Origin: Patiria miniata
Taxonomy: Eukaryota > Echinodermata > Asteroidea > Valvatida > Asterinidae
Length of the DNA: 64,000 nt
Reading direction: 5' to 3'
Assembly (NCBI RefSeq): GCF_015706575.1
Contig: NW_024037058.1
Coordinates: forward strand, 14,715,547 to 14,779,546
Shown here: in pieces, positions 1-13,300 of the stretch
Position numbering within the stretch: the first letter of the stretch is position 1
Layout of the letters: each line of letters starts with the position of its first letter
Translations under genes and position numbers: made by a program
The notes under the pieces: model-generated
The model's database searches: none
Told to the model about the DNA's origin: nothing
Seen by the model: only the letters and a program-made list of their open reading frames with translations

Positions 1-96
1 ACTGTCATTACAGATAGTGAGATACAACATCTTGCGGTATCAATCGATTCCATATGGGGCGTATTTTTGTGTTGACTGAACACACAAGAATGGGGT

Positions 97-707
97 TTCG
101 ATTTTCGGAAAAAATTCCGTACTCGGACGTCACTTTTTTCAATTAATTTTCTAGCGCCAAAAGTTACATCTTTTATGGTTATTCCTCCACTTTCCCTCCT
201 CTACTCTCACCCTCTCCTTTCCTTTATTTCTATTTATTAATCAGTCAGTTACTTCATCGGGATTCGAACCTCTGACGCTTGCTTGATACACGAGACTCTT
301 AACCGCTAGGCCGCGCACGATCGCTGTTGCAATAATCAATCTTTGGACGTATTTGAAGTATCCATTGAAATAAACTAAATATTCATGAGAAAATAAATAT
401 TCATAATGACGTATTGCACTATCATTGGCAGGCTCATGCGACGTCATGGTTGTTGATGTCACGTGTATAATGTACCGCTTTCTTTCAGCCACTACAATCA
501 GTTTTGACCGGCTGATTCAACATGTTCAAGTTAGTTCTGCACGACGTATGCATCCAAAATGTGCTCTAAAAACACATTTTGAGTAAATTTTTTTACACAG
601 CTTCCTGGATTTCTCTTGGTTCAAATGACAAGGTGAGGTGACAATTAATATGTTTGGCAGCAGATAAATTGACGTCCGAGTACGAAACTTTTCCCCGATT
701 TTCACTG
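97..707. mobile_element. Decayed inverted-repeat DNA element (MITE-like)
   Basis: Imperfect ~30-bp terminal inverted repeats: the left end carries CCGTACTCGGACGTCA (117-132) and the right end TGACGTCCGAGTACG (670-684), with a further A-rich and CGATTTTC match outside. The interior has no coding capacity and contains a tRNA-like segment on the minus strand. The superfamily is not identified. Confidence 0.55.
252..320 (-). mobile_element. tRNA-derived SINE remnant
   Basis: On the minus strand the order is a box-A-like GGCCTAGCGGTTAAG then a perfect box-B GGTTCGAATCC, about 45 bp apart, as in a long-variable-arm tRNA. The acceptor ends do not pair, so a functional tRNA is unlikely. Confidence 0.5.
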
Positions 708-2340
708 CCCACTTTATTTTTAGTATAGTAGGCAGTATTTATAGTAGGCTACATGAAGAACGTCAAGAACAAAGATGGCGGACTTAGGCCGCTACTGCAA
801 TTTGCGTTATTTTATGGCATAAAATTGAAAACTTAAATGGTCTGGCAACAGTAGAGTCAAAGCTACTCACTCGACTTAGGGGGTTTACACGTTTTTTGCC
901 GGTAGGGCGCCCTAGGCCTATTTTAAATTTCCGTTCAAATTACATGTACAAGCAAAAACCAAAACTCACCAGTGAAACAAGATTGATCCTTTATGCAGCA
1001 GAGGATCCTCTCAGAATGACAATGGTTCAAGCTGAACCCGAAAAAAGGTATATAGTGCAACTCCAGGTGTGTACAAAAGAATTCCCTTAAAATTGCTAAT
1101 AATGTACACGTACATACGAAGCGAATCGTGCGCGTCGGGGACAAAATCGCATCCGAGGATCAGAACAGCCATCACAGGGCACCTTGATTATGCTGAGTAG
1201 GACATGCAACAGCCGTTGGGTCAATGGACTGTAGTCGCTGTACTGTGTATGCAGAATGTACTACTGACCAGACGGCAGTTGGGCCTACATGTCCTATTCA
1301 GTATACATGTAAATTTAATCAAATAAATCAAAATAATTAGTTTAACTTACCTGTGCAAAGGGGCGGCGGAACCGGGGGGGGGGGGGGAGCATTTGGCCAC
1401 CCAGATTTTCCCAAGTGGCCCTTTTGCGGCCATAAATGTGCCCCTCGAGCATAAAAGTGCCCCTCAAAAGAAACGCCCTTAAAGTATCTTACTATTTCTT
1501 AGAAGTAACCATTTCGCAATAATGGTACAGATAGTTTTGATATAAACGAGGAATATGAAAACCAAGCCCCAAAATCCTTACAATACACCCTGAAAATGGG
1601 CACATAATGCATAGTTAGCATATAATCATCGGTTTTTGAAGAGCCGTCTCCCCCCCCCCCCCCCCCCACCACCACCACCACCACCACCACCACTATTTGA
1701 TTTTTCAGAGGCCAAGTGTCCGGTGAAAAACGCGTGTCGACCTTTATTCAGCACGGATGTGCTAAAAAAAAAAAATGCTGAGCAAGTGCCCCTTTTTGGT
1801 GATGCCCCCCAGTTTCAAACCCGTTCCGTCGCCGCTGCCTGTGCAATTTGGAAGAAAAGAGAAATTTCCCATTCAAAACTGAATGTACTTTTTCCACTGA
1901 CAAGTTAAGTTCTGATTTATTTGAATGTGATCCCGAAGAACAACATGAATAACTGTGCATTCTGATCACAAACCTTGGATATCGGTAGAGTTCAAAGAGG
2001 AGTATCTGACTTTCAGAAAGTGAATATCTGGTTTAACAATCAAACCTCTAATTGTGTTCTGCTCAAAACATGGGGATATATTTAAGGTGGCCCTAAAAAA
2101 ACCTAAAAAGAAACTGAGACAAGTGTTTTTTTCTTCCACGACATGCATTTTACTCCACAGAATCACATTTTTATTCAAGACATCACATTCTTTTTAAAAT
2201 GTTAAATTTGCATAATTTGTTTAATTTTGTCTACCTTATTGTGTACACATGTAATTCCTTTATAAAACTATTGAGGACGTAATATTTATGCCAAATTTTT
2301 TCGACATGATTAAACAAAAACGATAAAAAGACTTCCTTTA
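708..2340. other. Non-coding 5' region, low-complexity tracts
   Basis: No gene recognised. It includes a poly-G run at ~1374-1387, a poly-C run followed by CCA repeats at ~1651-1692, and A/T runs. Short open frames here are low-complexity artefacts. Confidence 0.5.
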
Positions 2341-2344
2341 AAAC

Positions 2345-2974
2345 TTTATTCATAAATACCTAAGACAGTTTAAGCATTCCTATTGGTCGAGAGCCCGTCA
2401 CCTGGCCAGTCTTAAACGGATGATAAAGACATGGCTAGCTGGTCTTAAACACTTTTCCAGTGTCACAATAAAATGTAGACTCCTAAAAATTCAGTGCCTC
2501 TTATCGTTTCCTTGGTTGAACGTTCACAATATTCACGTAGGCATGCGCAACACTACCAGGGAGTCAGAATTTTATAGTTCTAAATTCAAAACCCAATGCG
2601 CCAGGTGCATTCTGCGCTACATCGCGCAGAACATGATACGCGCGCGTCAATCTCCATAAAAGGGTTGTTTGCATCTTACTCGCCAGCTGAACACTCTATT
2701 ATTTTGCAAGAGGAATGTTTCAAAAAGCATAAAGTGAATTTGTTGAACAAAATCGGGATGTTTTGAACGAATTATATGATTTTTTTTTACCGAAAAGGTA
2801 TTTATGAATGGGAATAAATATGTGCTCCGTCGGTATTTATCACTCTATTTAAGACCACTTAGAGTCTGGGTGCTGATAATTACCCTCGCCTCCGGCTCGG
2901 GTCATTATCAGCACCCAGAATCTAAGTGGTCTTAAACAGAGTGATAAAAACCTCCGGAGCACACATTTATTCCC
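2345..2974. mobile_element. Inverted-repeat element ending in a long hairpin
   Basis: An outer inverted repeat (TTATTCATAAATACCT at ~2347 and AGGTATTTATGAAT at ~2797) surrounds non-coding sequence. At its right end is a 165-bp near-perfect hairpin (2810-2974) with ~75-nt arms and a ~13-nt loop. A TTAA follows the hairpin directly. Confidence 0.6.
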
Positions 2975-2978
2975 TTAA

Positions 2979-4229
2979 TATAACAGATGGCTGGGAACCC
3001 GGATGGAAGTGTTGATAATTGGAATGCAATTTTAATGATAATGAAGCATTTGATGAGAAATATCATGCACAACAACACGGCACCTGCAGGTCATGTGACA
3101 GGATATTGTCCAATCAGAGTCACCTGGACTGATGCCAAATATTTTTGAATTCCGTAACCAAGCCATTTCACGATAGCAGGTTTATTTTAATATGATGTAG
3201 GTTCTGAAAGTGTATAGTCGTCTCAATTTTATAATTGAAACCGCAGTTTACAAAATCGTAGGCCCAACAATAATTTGAGGAATTTCATCTCATGGTACCC
3301 ATAATGCAACACAGTAGGCACGGTGTGATGTCACTTGACATCTACAACCTTGTAACCGTTTCAAGTATTATGTACATGAGCCCTGTGAGATCATAGGATA
3401 CCCTCTACCCCAGACACGGGCATTAACTCGCCATGAGTATAACATCAGTCGGTAGGGATTACCCAGGATTAGTCAGGATTAAGTCAGTGAGGGATTAGAG
3501 AGGTTGGGTCAGTCAGTGAAGGGGGGGGGGGGGTCAACTCTCTTGGACGTCCTTCAGTGAAGATCAAGACAGATCTGTCCACAGATGTTCTTAACATAGG
3601 CATGCTTGAGAGGATTTCTTCCTATTCGTATGCAGATTTTAAATTTGTACACATTCTAGTACTACAATAACCTCCCGACCAAAAAGCAAACTCAATGAAA
3701 AGCCACTAATGTGTGCAGACTGGCTTAGAAGGAGTTTACCAAGGTTCCCCAGCCATTCTTGTATGGAGAAGTTACCTAAAGTGTAGTAGGCTGTTGCACT
3801 AAACTGTATTCATTTGTTAGTGCATTGAGTAAATGGGGGTCTACTACATGTACCGATAGTTGTGTCAAAGATAGTTTAGCAACTCCATAATTAAAATTGC
3901 TCTTCTGTCTAGAGTTCTGCTGTGTGTTTTGTACTTCACCAGATTGGATTCACATTATAAACAACACAAACTGTGAAGCTTTTAAGCTCACTTGTTTGGA
4001 AAAAAAATGAAGCTGTGAAGACTGTGATGCAATGATTTATGCACGCGATCTGATGGAATGGATTCGGTGATTGAAATTTCAGGTTTCTGAATGTTAGGAA
4101 TGCCTTCGCTTCTACTGCTACTACAGATGAAATAAGTACCTTATGAAACGCGCATTCATAGATACTATGTATATGTACAGTTTGTTTTTGCTGAGATGCA
4201 TGAAGATTTCATTCTGGGAATTTCCGCTC
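2979..4229. other. Non-coding, upstream of GRIP exon 1
   Basis: No gene found. Contains a poly-G run near 3522-3533. The GRIP promoter and 5' UTR may lie here, but I see no decisive TATA, initiator or CpG cluster. Confidence 0.4.
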
Positions 4230-4241
4230 TGAAGTGTTTCC

Positions 4242-4350
4242 ATGGGTAACTCTCTTGATAAGAAGGTTGGCAAGAAACAACGCAAGCGGCCAATGCGTTC
4301 TACATCGTTATCGGATAACGAGGAGCAGTACTGGGAAGATGAACACGCAG
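4242..4350 (+). CDS. GRIP1: GRIP exon 1, initiator exon
   Basis: Encodes residues 1-36, starting [16 protein letters not shown]. The ATG sits in a good CCATGG context and an in-frame TGA lies four codons upstream at 4230-4232, so the start is fixed if this exon is contiguous upstream. It ends in phase 1 at a GTAGGG donor and joins exon 2 across a 9.5-kb intron. The N-terminus is basic with a glycine at position 2, which could suggest lipid or membrane contact, but the myristoylation context (Asp where Ser/Thr is preferred) is weak. Vertebrate GRIPs have alternative N-termini, so other first exons may exist. This exon rests on phase agreement and acidic/basic composition rather than homology. 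Confidence 0.72.
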
Positions 4351-7300
4351 GTAGGGTACTAGTTGTCAGTTTGTTGCCTGGTAAACCTTTTTCTAGGCAG
4401 CCATGTTTAAAGCCGTGACGGGTACGCGGGTACCCATAACTGACCAGCGTCTGCCGATTACAGGTACCCAATTCCATTTTATCTTTATTATTACCCAAAA
4501 CTGCCTTTGTAAATTTTGACACATCATTTCAGAAAGGCAAGCACCCTTTTCTTTTTATTACTTTCAATAAGTTGTTGAGTTAAGTTAAAAGTTGAGTTAA
4601 GATAAGTTGAAAAAAAAACAATGACAACTTAAGGGATCGGGTTCCCGGTTCCAACAAAACCTGTATTATGCACACCCTCAGTCATGTTTTTGCGAAGCTC
4701 TGTTTATTAATTTTTAAAAATATTTTAAATCAGTAACTTTTAAAAAGTTCTTCTTTTTAAAAGTTTTGATCGGAAGAAAGCAATTCCCTGGCAGAAAATC
4801 TGTTAATACCAGTTACTACATTTACTTTGTTGGTTGTGTACAAAGTGTATGAGGACTAAATGAGCCCAGAAAGAATTTTAAAAACCCAAAAAGTACTAAA
4901 TTACATTAGTTTTGACACACTTGATTTGTGCATTACAAATTAAGTGATCGAATGGTTGTTTCAAATTGCCTGGGTTTTTTTACTTTTGTTTTAGAGTTCT
5001 AAATACTTTGCAAATCTTCAACAGCCAAATTCATTTAAGTATGACTAAATTCTCATGATCAATGTGGTTAGATACAGAAATGAGTTTCTGTGTTCCTTTT
5101 TTAACAAACAGTGGGAAGTGTTTTGGTAGACTCCCACTTCCTATGCTAGCCTAACAATGGGACACTTCCTGAGTGGACTGCATTTGGGTGTAGAAGAAGA
5201 AAACCACAAGGGACCTTGAAAGTTGCAATTCTTTTGTGCTAGAATTATTTATAGTGGACCAAATAATAAGTGACAAACTATTATACCATGAACACCAGTG
5301 CACATTGTAAGAGTTCTTCCACATTCTACAACTCATTTGGTATAATTCCTTTCTTTTTTCCCCCTTACATGACCAAATTACTGTCGGACATCTCTAGATA
5401 GAAAATTTCGAGACTTATTACAGGCAAACATTTTCCGTAAGATTTAAACATGATATGTACGTTCTTAAGAAGATTGGAAAGTTCAAAAAAAAAATCCCCT
5501 CTTATGAATAGTCAATGCGGTACCCTGGGCTATGTACATGTACATGAACATCAGATTTGAACCAGCCAACCGATCCCGTTAGCTCGGTGGTCGAATGGTA
5601 AAACATCTGCACTAGACAGCAGGAGGTCGTGGGTTAGAGTCCCACCCAAGGGATTTTTTTTCCCAACTTTCACTCGGGAGGTAACACACTGCGTATACAG
5701 TGTTTATACGTCGGTGAAGGGCAAAACCTAATTTGATTTACATCACCCTTACGGAAAAATCCCATCTTATGAAAAGTTCTCACGTACCGGTAGAAGACTT
5801 TTTATAAAGAAAATTTCCACGAACACCTCGGGCAAAAAAATATAAGAGCCGTACATGTAGTGGACATAACAGTATCAGTAATGGTTTTAGTAACACTATA
5901 ATACCAGTTAAATTAACCCCAACTCCCTGGCGTCTTATACTAAGAACTGGACCAATTCCAGCAAAATCCATCAATCACTGTGCGTCCAATACAAAACTGT
6001 ACGTGACATAATGGAAGCCACCACTGACACACTGGTTGACATTCATGGACTTGCTACACATGGCTTTTATCACAATAGCTGTACAGGAAGCTAGGCAAAA
6101 TCAATCGTATACCCCTAGCACTGCTTCAGGCCATTAGGCCCAAGTCCATCATACTCCACCAATATTTAGTCACGCCAGGCCTCCTGGACCAAGTCCGCCA
6201 AAATGGGGGGATGGATTTTGATGGAGTTGGGGTGGTTAGGGTCAATAAATTTCTGTTAATTACGAATTAAGCACTTCTTCAGAAGACAAAAACAGTGCTG
6301 GGGGTTCCAAGACCATTTTGAGGTCACGGGTACTGATTCGTGGGCATTAAATCCATCTTGTACAGAAGTCTTGACCGGCTGTAACTGTTTATGTACCGGT
6401 AAGGTGATACAGCTATGCTTTGACTGTACGCTACCAGTAGGTGATTGATAAGCCAGCTGTGCCTACCAGTTGCCTGCTTTTGTCTGTTGACTGAATTTGA
6501 CTAGTCACAGTGCTTGCATGAAAGATGACCTGACTGTTATTGACAAGCCGGCGTAAAAGGCATGGCAGGGGAAGAGGATTGATATTTTTGACTGTCTGTG
6601 ACTTTTCAGATGGCAGGAGGGTCTCCAAGGTCTAAAATTTTAGGCACCAACCAAAGTCTTGGATTTTGCCTCCAGGAGCTGATTTCATTGAGCAGCCAAG
6701 CACGGAAATTTGCTAAGCTCAGAATATTAGTTGTTAAGCAAAAACCAGGTCACCAGCCAAACTATCATGCAGTGGGTGCTGTTTGTGGTTGGCTCCCAGC
6801 TGATTCGTGCTTACCATTTCAGAATGGTTTAATAGCAAACTTTCTGTTTGGATGAATTTGGGCACAATGTTAGGCCCTAAGTCTTTTCTCAGTTCAAAAA
6901 GTCTTGCTTGTAATGTTGAGTACTATAGTGAACTTTTGTGCCACTTGTAGCTTGTACAATGTATTGATCGTTTTTATTTATCATGGTAAACAATGATTTC
7001 CATTCATTTCAAGAGCTGAAACAAAGCGTCGGTTGTGATTATTATGCTCAGAAGAGAATCCAACTCAGTGTATTGACCTTACTGTCAGACCCCAGTGAAG
7101 GTCAAGTTTGTGCACAGCTCTGGCTGGCCGTTGAGTGACATCTTGGGTCACTCCACACACAGACCATAGTCATGGGTTGGTGTGGGTGGGAGTGGATAGG
7201 GTGCGAATAACAAATTGGCTTCGTGTGAAACCTTCACCCTTCATTCAGTTGTGCACAAAACTGGGGAATGTAGTCACAACGTTTTCAGGGGCAGCTGACT

Positions 7301-10300
7301 TTTTTGAAGGGCTGGCTGTGGATTGTATATTTCCCCCTCAGAGTTGTAGTTTTGTAGTGATTGTGCAGAATGGGTGTTGGTTTTTGGTTTTGAATTTTTG
7401 TCTTTTCTACTGAAGGAATTTGGTACCGGTACTTGGTTAACATTCGTGACTATACTAGATTTTATAAATGTCAGGCCAATTTGGAAACAAATTGTGTTTA
7501 AGTCTTTTTAAAAAAAAGGGAGTACATGCAGGCGGCCTTTCCCGTCACCCCCACCAAGATGGCAGATTTTCCAATCTTGATGCATTCTTCCATTTTCTTG
7601 ATTCTTTTGCTGATACTTTTGTGTCGGAAGGAGCCATCTCCCTTTCTACCAGATTTTGAACTTACACACATAGCTACAACTTTGCTGGAAACAAATAAAG
7701 ACAAAATGTAGTGCAATTATGAGCAAAAACAAAAGGAAGCGGGCGGGAGACCAGAACTTATTTAATTTTCTGAATTGGAAATATTACACGTTCACCATAT
7801 TTCCCTTTTCAGTATGCAGAGAGAAACCAGTCAACACTTCAGATTCTGGTTGATAATTTTACCAAGTTTATTCTAAACAAGTGGCATTTGCACACAATTC
7901 AGTTACCACAATTTGCACTGATTTTCTGCAAAAAAATATACCTAATACACCCTGAAAAACCTACATGAAAGCTCTTGGCAAATGAATAAAAAGAGGGAAA
8001 AAAGGAAAATGATTTTGCCTACACTGTTTATGCATGTTGATTCATGTCCATGGAGGAGTCTTACATATTATAGAAACACGTACCGTATCATGTGTTTTCA
8101 CTCTTTTGTAGCCCTCTTTTTTTGGGGGGGGGGGGGTTGGGGTTTCAGGAATTAAAATGCAATTGAAAGGAAGAAGCCCCTAGGCATTTTGCTGATGGTG
8201 AAGGTGGATTCGGTCAATGAATTTTGTAAACTGTAGATTTTGCTAAAACGTCCTACCGGTATTCCCAACTTTACATTTTATAGTGTGTTGAACAAGTTAA
8301 CCATGTTATCTGAGCTGGCGGTTTTAAGACATCAGTACTTTCCGTTACAATTTTTCTCTTTACAGTATACCTGTTGTAACTTGTAGCCTATGCTTTACAT
8401 GTAGGTGATTTTGAAGGTTTTGAACTTGATTTTTTTCCTATCATGATCATCTCAAAATGCTCATATCTTGATATGTTCTTACGTGAGAATAGCTCGGGTA
8501 TTTTCCTCTTTTTATTGCACACTATCTATACATATACATGTAAACTCCAAACAGCCCTCCTGAAATATATTTCCTCTGTGAAAGCCTAGAGAAAGGACAC
8601 AAAGGGAAGACCTTTGACCCCAAGGTTGCAAGAGGTTGCAAGAGGTTGCAAGAGGTTGCAGAGTGATGAGTAGATGAAAAGTACTGCAATCCAGACAAGT
8701 GGATGCTTAAAATGAAAAGTTTGAAGTGGGCTTTCTAAAGTCACATTGAAAGTCCAAATTGTAGGCCCTATCAAAGATTTGCTTTTGAAGATTCTGTAAT
8801 GTCGGTGCTACTGTAATTTCAAGTTTTCACCCCGCAAATTAAAAGTGAAATTTAAGCCCACTTTTTCCAGGTTTCTTGTGCCGTAACCTGCATCATTAAA
8901 CCAAGTATTTATGAAGTTTCTTTCAATGATGTATTAAACAACCTCACCCAGATATCTACTGGCACACATACAAAAACTGGATCCCAAGCAACTTTGTATC
9001 CCAAGAAAATTTGATTTCACAGTTTGTGTAGAAATTGGACAAATGCCCAATCATGTTCAATTTTGCTGTACCGCAGTCATAATCTGTAAAATTATCTTTT
9101 TAGAATTTAAAATATTTGTACAATGTGTGTCTATACAGGGTCTGACATACATAGCCTTGAATCATTTATCATAGTATTATGTAATATAGCAAGACTCCCT
9201 TCCCTTGGGGGGGGGGGGGGACGGGAGTGGGGGAGGGGGGAGAAGAAAGTGGGAAGGGGGTGTTAGTTCATTACTTGTCATACCTCGTCATCATGGAGCT
9301 TTTTTGTCAACACCTTAATGTATTAACAAGACATCTGTAAATCCTCAAAGTTCCTTTGGCACGCTCCAATTTAACATAGGGGTTATTTTATGCTTCCCGG
9401 CCAGAGGAAAACACATTGCAGTAAAACAAATCTCCTTTTTTCACTATAGAACTGCATCATGTTAGTCTAGAAAACAATATTTGTGATTGGAAAGAAACTT
9501 TGAGGGTGCCATAGTGGTTTAAGTTGGAAACACCTTGAAGATAGTGCATTTTTTTTACAAGGATGCCGAATGTGTTCGACATAATAACCCCTTCCTGTAG
9601 GTAAGTGACATGGCTCCACTTAAAATTCTACCGACCTCAAGTTCCTCAGGGTGTTCTACTTCAGAATGATCTGTTTCCTCTCCTAGTCAGCTTACTTGCT
9701 TCAGAGATTCAGTAGAGTGGCCATTTTGCATAGGACTTCCAATGGAATGATACTTGCAGCCTGTATCTTAAGGAGTGTACTGTGAGTTGCATCAATTTTC
9801 ACTGGAAGTTTGTTTCCTAGAGGTACAGGATGAGTCTGTGTTTTTCTCGGACGAGGACTCCGAGTAGTTCTGGTGAGTTTAACAAACTTGAGTCGGACAT
9901 GGACATGTATTGTTTTGACGGACATAACGTGGCAGAGTGCGATTAAAGTTGTGTGGAGGAATAGACTGTCGTTTTGACGTGCATGTTTATTCAACTCTTG
10001 TCTTGGTTCCAATATTTTTTCTTTATTTTTCCCCCAGGTAATTCTTGCAACAAGGGTAGGCCTATGGTTTCCCAGTTATGAATTTAACTATACATACATG
10101 TATCATACTTTTATTTGTTTCCTGGCTTGTATCTGCAGTATGGTTAAAATCGTGTTGCACACTACCAGTGCATTGAGCCCTCTGTTGCTGGCAATTTTGC
10201 AACATGCGTAGTGCTCAATGAATGAGTTCCATATCAAATCTTCTTTCTGACATTAGCATCATACATATAGTTGGTGGCACACTTTGCTCTTCTGAGGGTG

Positions 10301-13300
10301 GATTAGAGCTTTCAAACAGAGTGTTAACTGGTACTTGTATTAACTCGGACTTTTCGGTTGGACCCACCAATTGCGCCTTGCCTGAACGACCCTCAGTGTG
10401 ACTAACTCTGTGGGGCTTGTGTGATAGGCCGTGTCCAAACCGGGCTTCCAGAGCTACGGCTACGTCTATTGTCAGCGCATTTCCGCGTATTTTCAATGGG
10501 CATGGACCTAGACCTAGCTCTAGATAGTTGATTCGGATGTAGCCTTATTGTGTCACAGTGCTGCTTAATTGTTAGCAGTAAAGTTGTGGTAACTTAATTA
10601 AAGCGCATTTCATTTCTTTGATGTCCATGTTACACTTGGGTGGCATGGCCAGGGGCGTAAAACCGAGGGGGGGGGGGGGGATGGGGGTATATATATATAT
10701 CCCCCTCCCTTTTGACATGGGGGATGGGCTATTGGATCCCCCTCCCCCCTCTTCCCCCCACTTTTTCATGGTGAGAAACAAAAAGGCGGATTTGGAGGTA
10801 TTTGTCGAACTTCCCAAAACCATAATGTATTCAATAGTACTGAAAAAAAGGGGGAAAAAGTGCACAAGCTTAATGCGCCATTTTAATGTGAGATGTTAAG
10901 GAGCATAATTACTGGTATACATACGATGTACATCTGTATCATGAACAGCGCCCCCTAGTGTCATGTGGTGTCCAGCAAGACCCCCTCCCCATGTACATGT
11001 ACATGATACATTTTGTTGCGTGTGACTAATTGTCACATCTGTCCATTTAAATGTACAGCTTATTCTATAAAGCCTGTGATTATTTGGCTCCCTCAAAAAA
11101 GGACTTAAGAAAGGCACATTAATCCTAACACTCCTCCCAGGCTTCAGAGAGTCTTGCAGGATTTAGGAATTTGCATCCTTGCACAGTTGGGGATGTTGTA
11201 GGATTCAGGGGAGTCTCTAGTAAAAAAAAGGGGGGGGGGCAGTGGATTTACCACTCATTGTTGACTAATTAGTTGAGTCATTAAAACCATCGTTGTTGAA
11301 TCCTTACGTATATTTTCACTGTAGAATTCACAGAAAGTTGATACAGGGCTTGACGGTTCTTAACTCTGATTTTTCCAAATGGCTCCCCTTGGCTTAAACC
11401 TGAGCTGTTATTGGTGACTCATAGCAAATCTCACTTATCAGCTCACTTGCTTTTCCTGTCAGATGCCATGGCACACGTGTTCAAAATATAAATGTAAGTC
11501 AAGCATATATAACCTGTATCCTTACAACAGTTCCTTTTATTAACCCTAACCCTCCTCAATCTGCCAAAATCCTCATGGCGGTTTTGGAGGATTGAGGATG
11601 AATGGTGTTTGAAGAGGAGTAGGATTTTGGAGGATTGGGGTTGAATGCATTTTTTTGAGGCAGGACTGTCTGACATTTTTGATGGATTGAGGCGCTGGGT
11701 ACATGTATCCTTCATTGGAATACAAACTGTGCAAAATTTTGGAGGATTTTGGAGGATTGAGAATGGTTCCTAGAGGGGGGTAGGGTTAAGGCAAAGTTGA
11801 CTCTGAAACAGATCAATTTGTTTGTGTGGACTCTTATGATATGAAGCAGAGTTGAATGGATCAGCTGCATGTAAGAATGTGATGTTTGCACGTTTAAACG
11901 TTTTAAAATGCCAAATTCTTTATCCATTTACAAGTTTCGAAAACATTTAAATGAAACCTGAATAAAAGAAAAGGACCTGTAGGTTCATGTGATATTCCTT
12001 TTGAGTTTAAACATACATACATGTATATACGGTACATTTCCCAAATAAAAAGGCCCACCCACCCCAAAAAAAAAAATTCTTCTGCTTTCTACATGTATAA
12101 CACGGCATTTAAAAATAGTATCGGTAGGTATATTAGGTTGGTAGGTAAATTTTATTTTATTTTTTTTTTTGGCAAATTTTATTTGTGTACGACCATATGG
12201 AGGTGTCTGCTTGTAGGCAAGGGTATTCAGTAATTGATGATTTTCAGGTTTTTTCCTCATTTTCTCCACCCCAAAATTAGCGTGGTGGCTGTCAAAATAG
12301 GGTAGGTACCGGTAGGGTAACCAGAAGCAGAACTACCCGTATTAGTTTTTGGGGTCTAACGGATTTTTCAATACATGTATTTGATTTACAAAACCTTAGA
12401 AGCACTGTACTTGATTACATTGGAGGTACATGTACATGTACATTGTACACAACCTCAACTAGACCAGCAATGTCTACGCATCAATGCCAATCTGGCATTG
12501 AACCAAATGGAATGGAGAAAAGCAAATAGATGATCACTGTGGATCAAGGCAAAGATTCCCATATCTGGCCATCACTCATTTTTCCCATCAGAAAGTGATA
12601 ATACCAGGATGTCCCAAAAAGTCAAATTTAGCAGGGGAAATATTGAAGTATTTACTGAGAAAACACTTAGAAATGTTCAAACCATGCAGTCTCGTACGGT
12701 TTGTGCACAGGGTGACAAGTGATGGCCACATATGGGCATCTTTCCGGATCAAGTCCAACCTCAAGTTCGCGGCTAGACGGCCTATAAACAGGACAGTAGT
12801 ATTGTAGTAGTAAACGTAATTAAGTTTCATTTCCTCAGTGACTGCCCGGTGTGCCCGCTATTTATTATGTCAGTCATTGTTGATTTATCATGTCAATGCG
12901 GCTGGTCTGCCGACATAATGGGAGGCGCCTGCCTTTGTGACATGACTTAAAGGGAAGATACAACATTTGCAAACATCAAAAAACGAAATCGTCAAATTAC
13001 CACGAAATACTCCCGGGTACCTTACTGGATTGTTAGGGAATGGCAGTTTAAAGCATCCTGTAAAATCGTAGCTCCTTGTGTGCTGACAATTTCAAGAAAA
13101 ATTGTATTATTCCAATGCTGGTCGGCCGACCAGCGTTGGAAAACTGGCTTTTTTTTTCTCAAAAACTGCTCCTAATTTTTCATATTTAGTTATCCCACAT
13201 TTTCTTTGCAATTGATTACACACCTGTGAAGGGGTACAAGCCTTCTAGACTGATTCTCTATACCTTACAATTTCCCAAAGTCTATCAATTGCTCTGTTTC

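Noticed and set aside
1499-1693. Poly-Val / poly-Pro open frames
   Set aside because: Products of CCA repeats and a poly-C run.
4121-4522. Minus-strand 133-residue open frame over GRIP exon 1
   Set aside because: Shadow of the plus-strand exon; no domain, and the plus strand has start context, donor and phase agreement.
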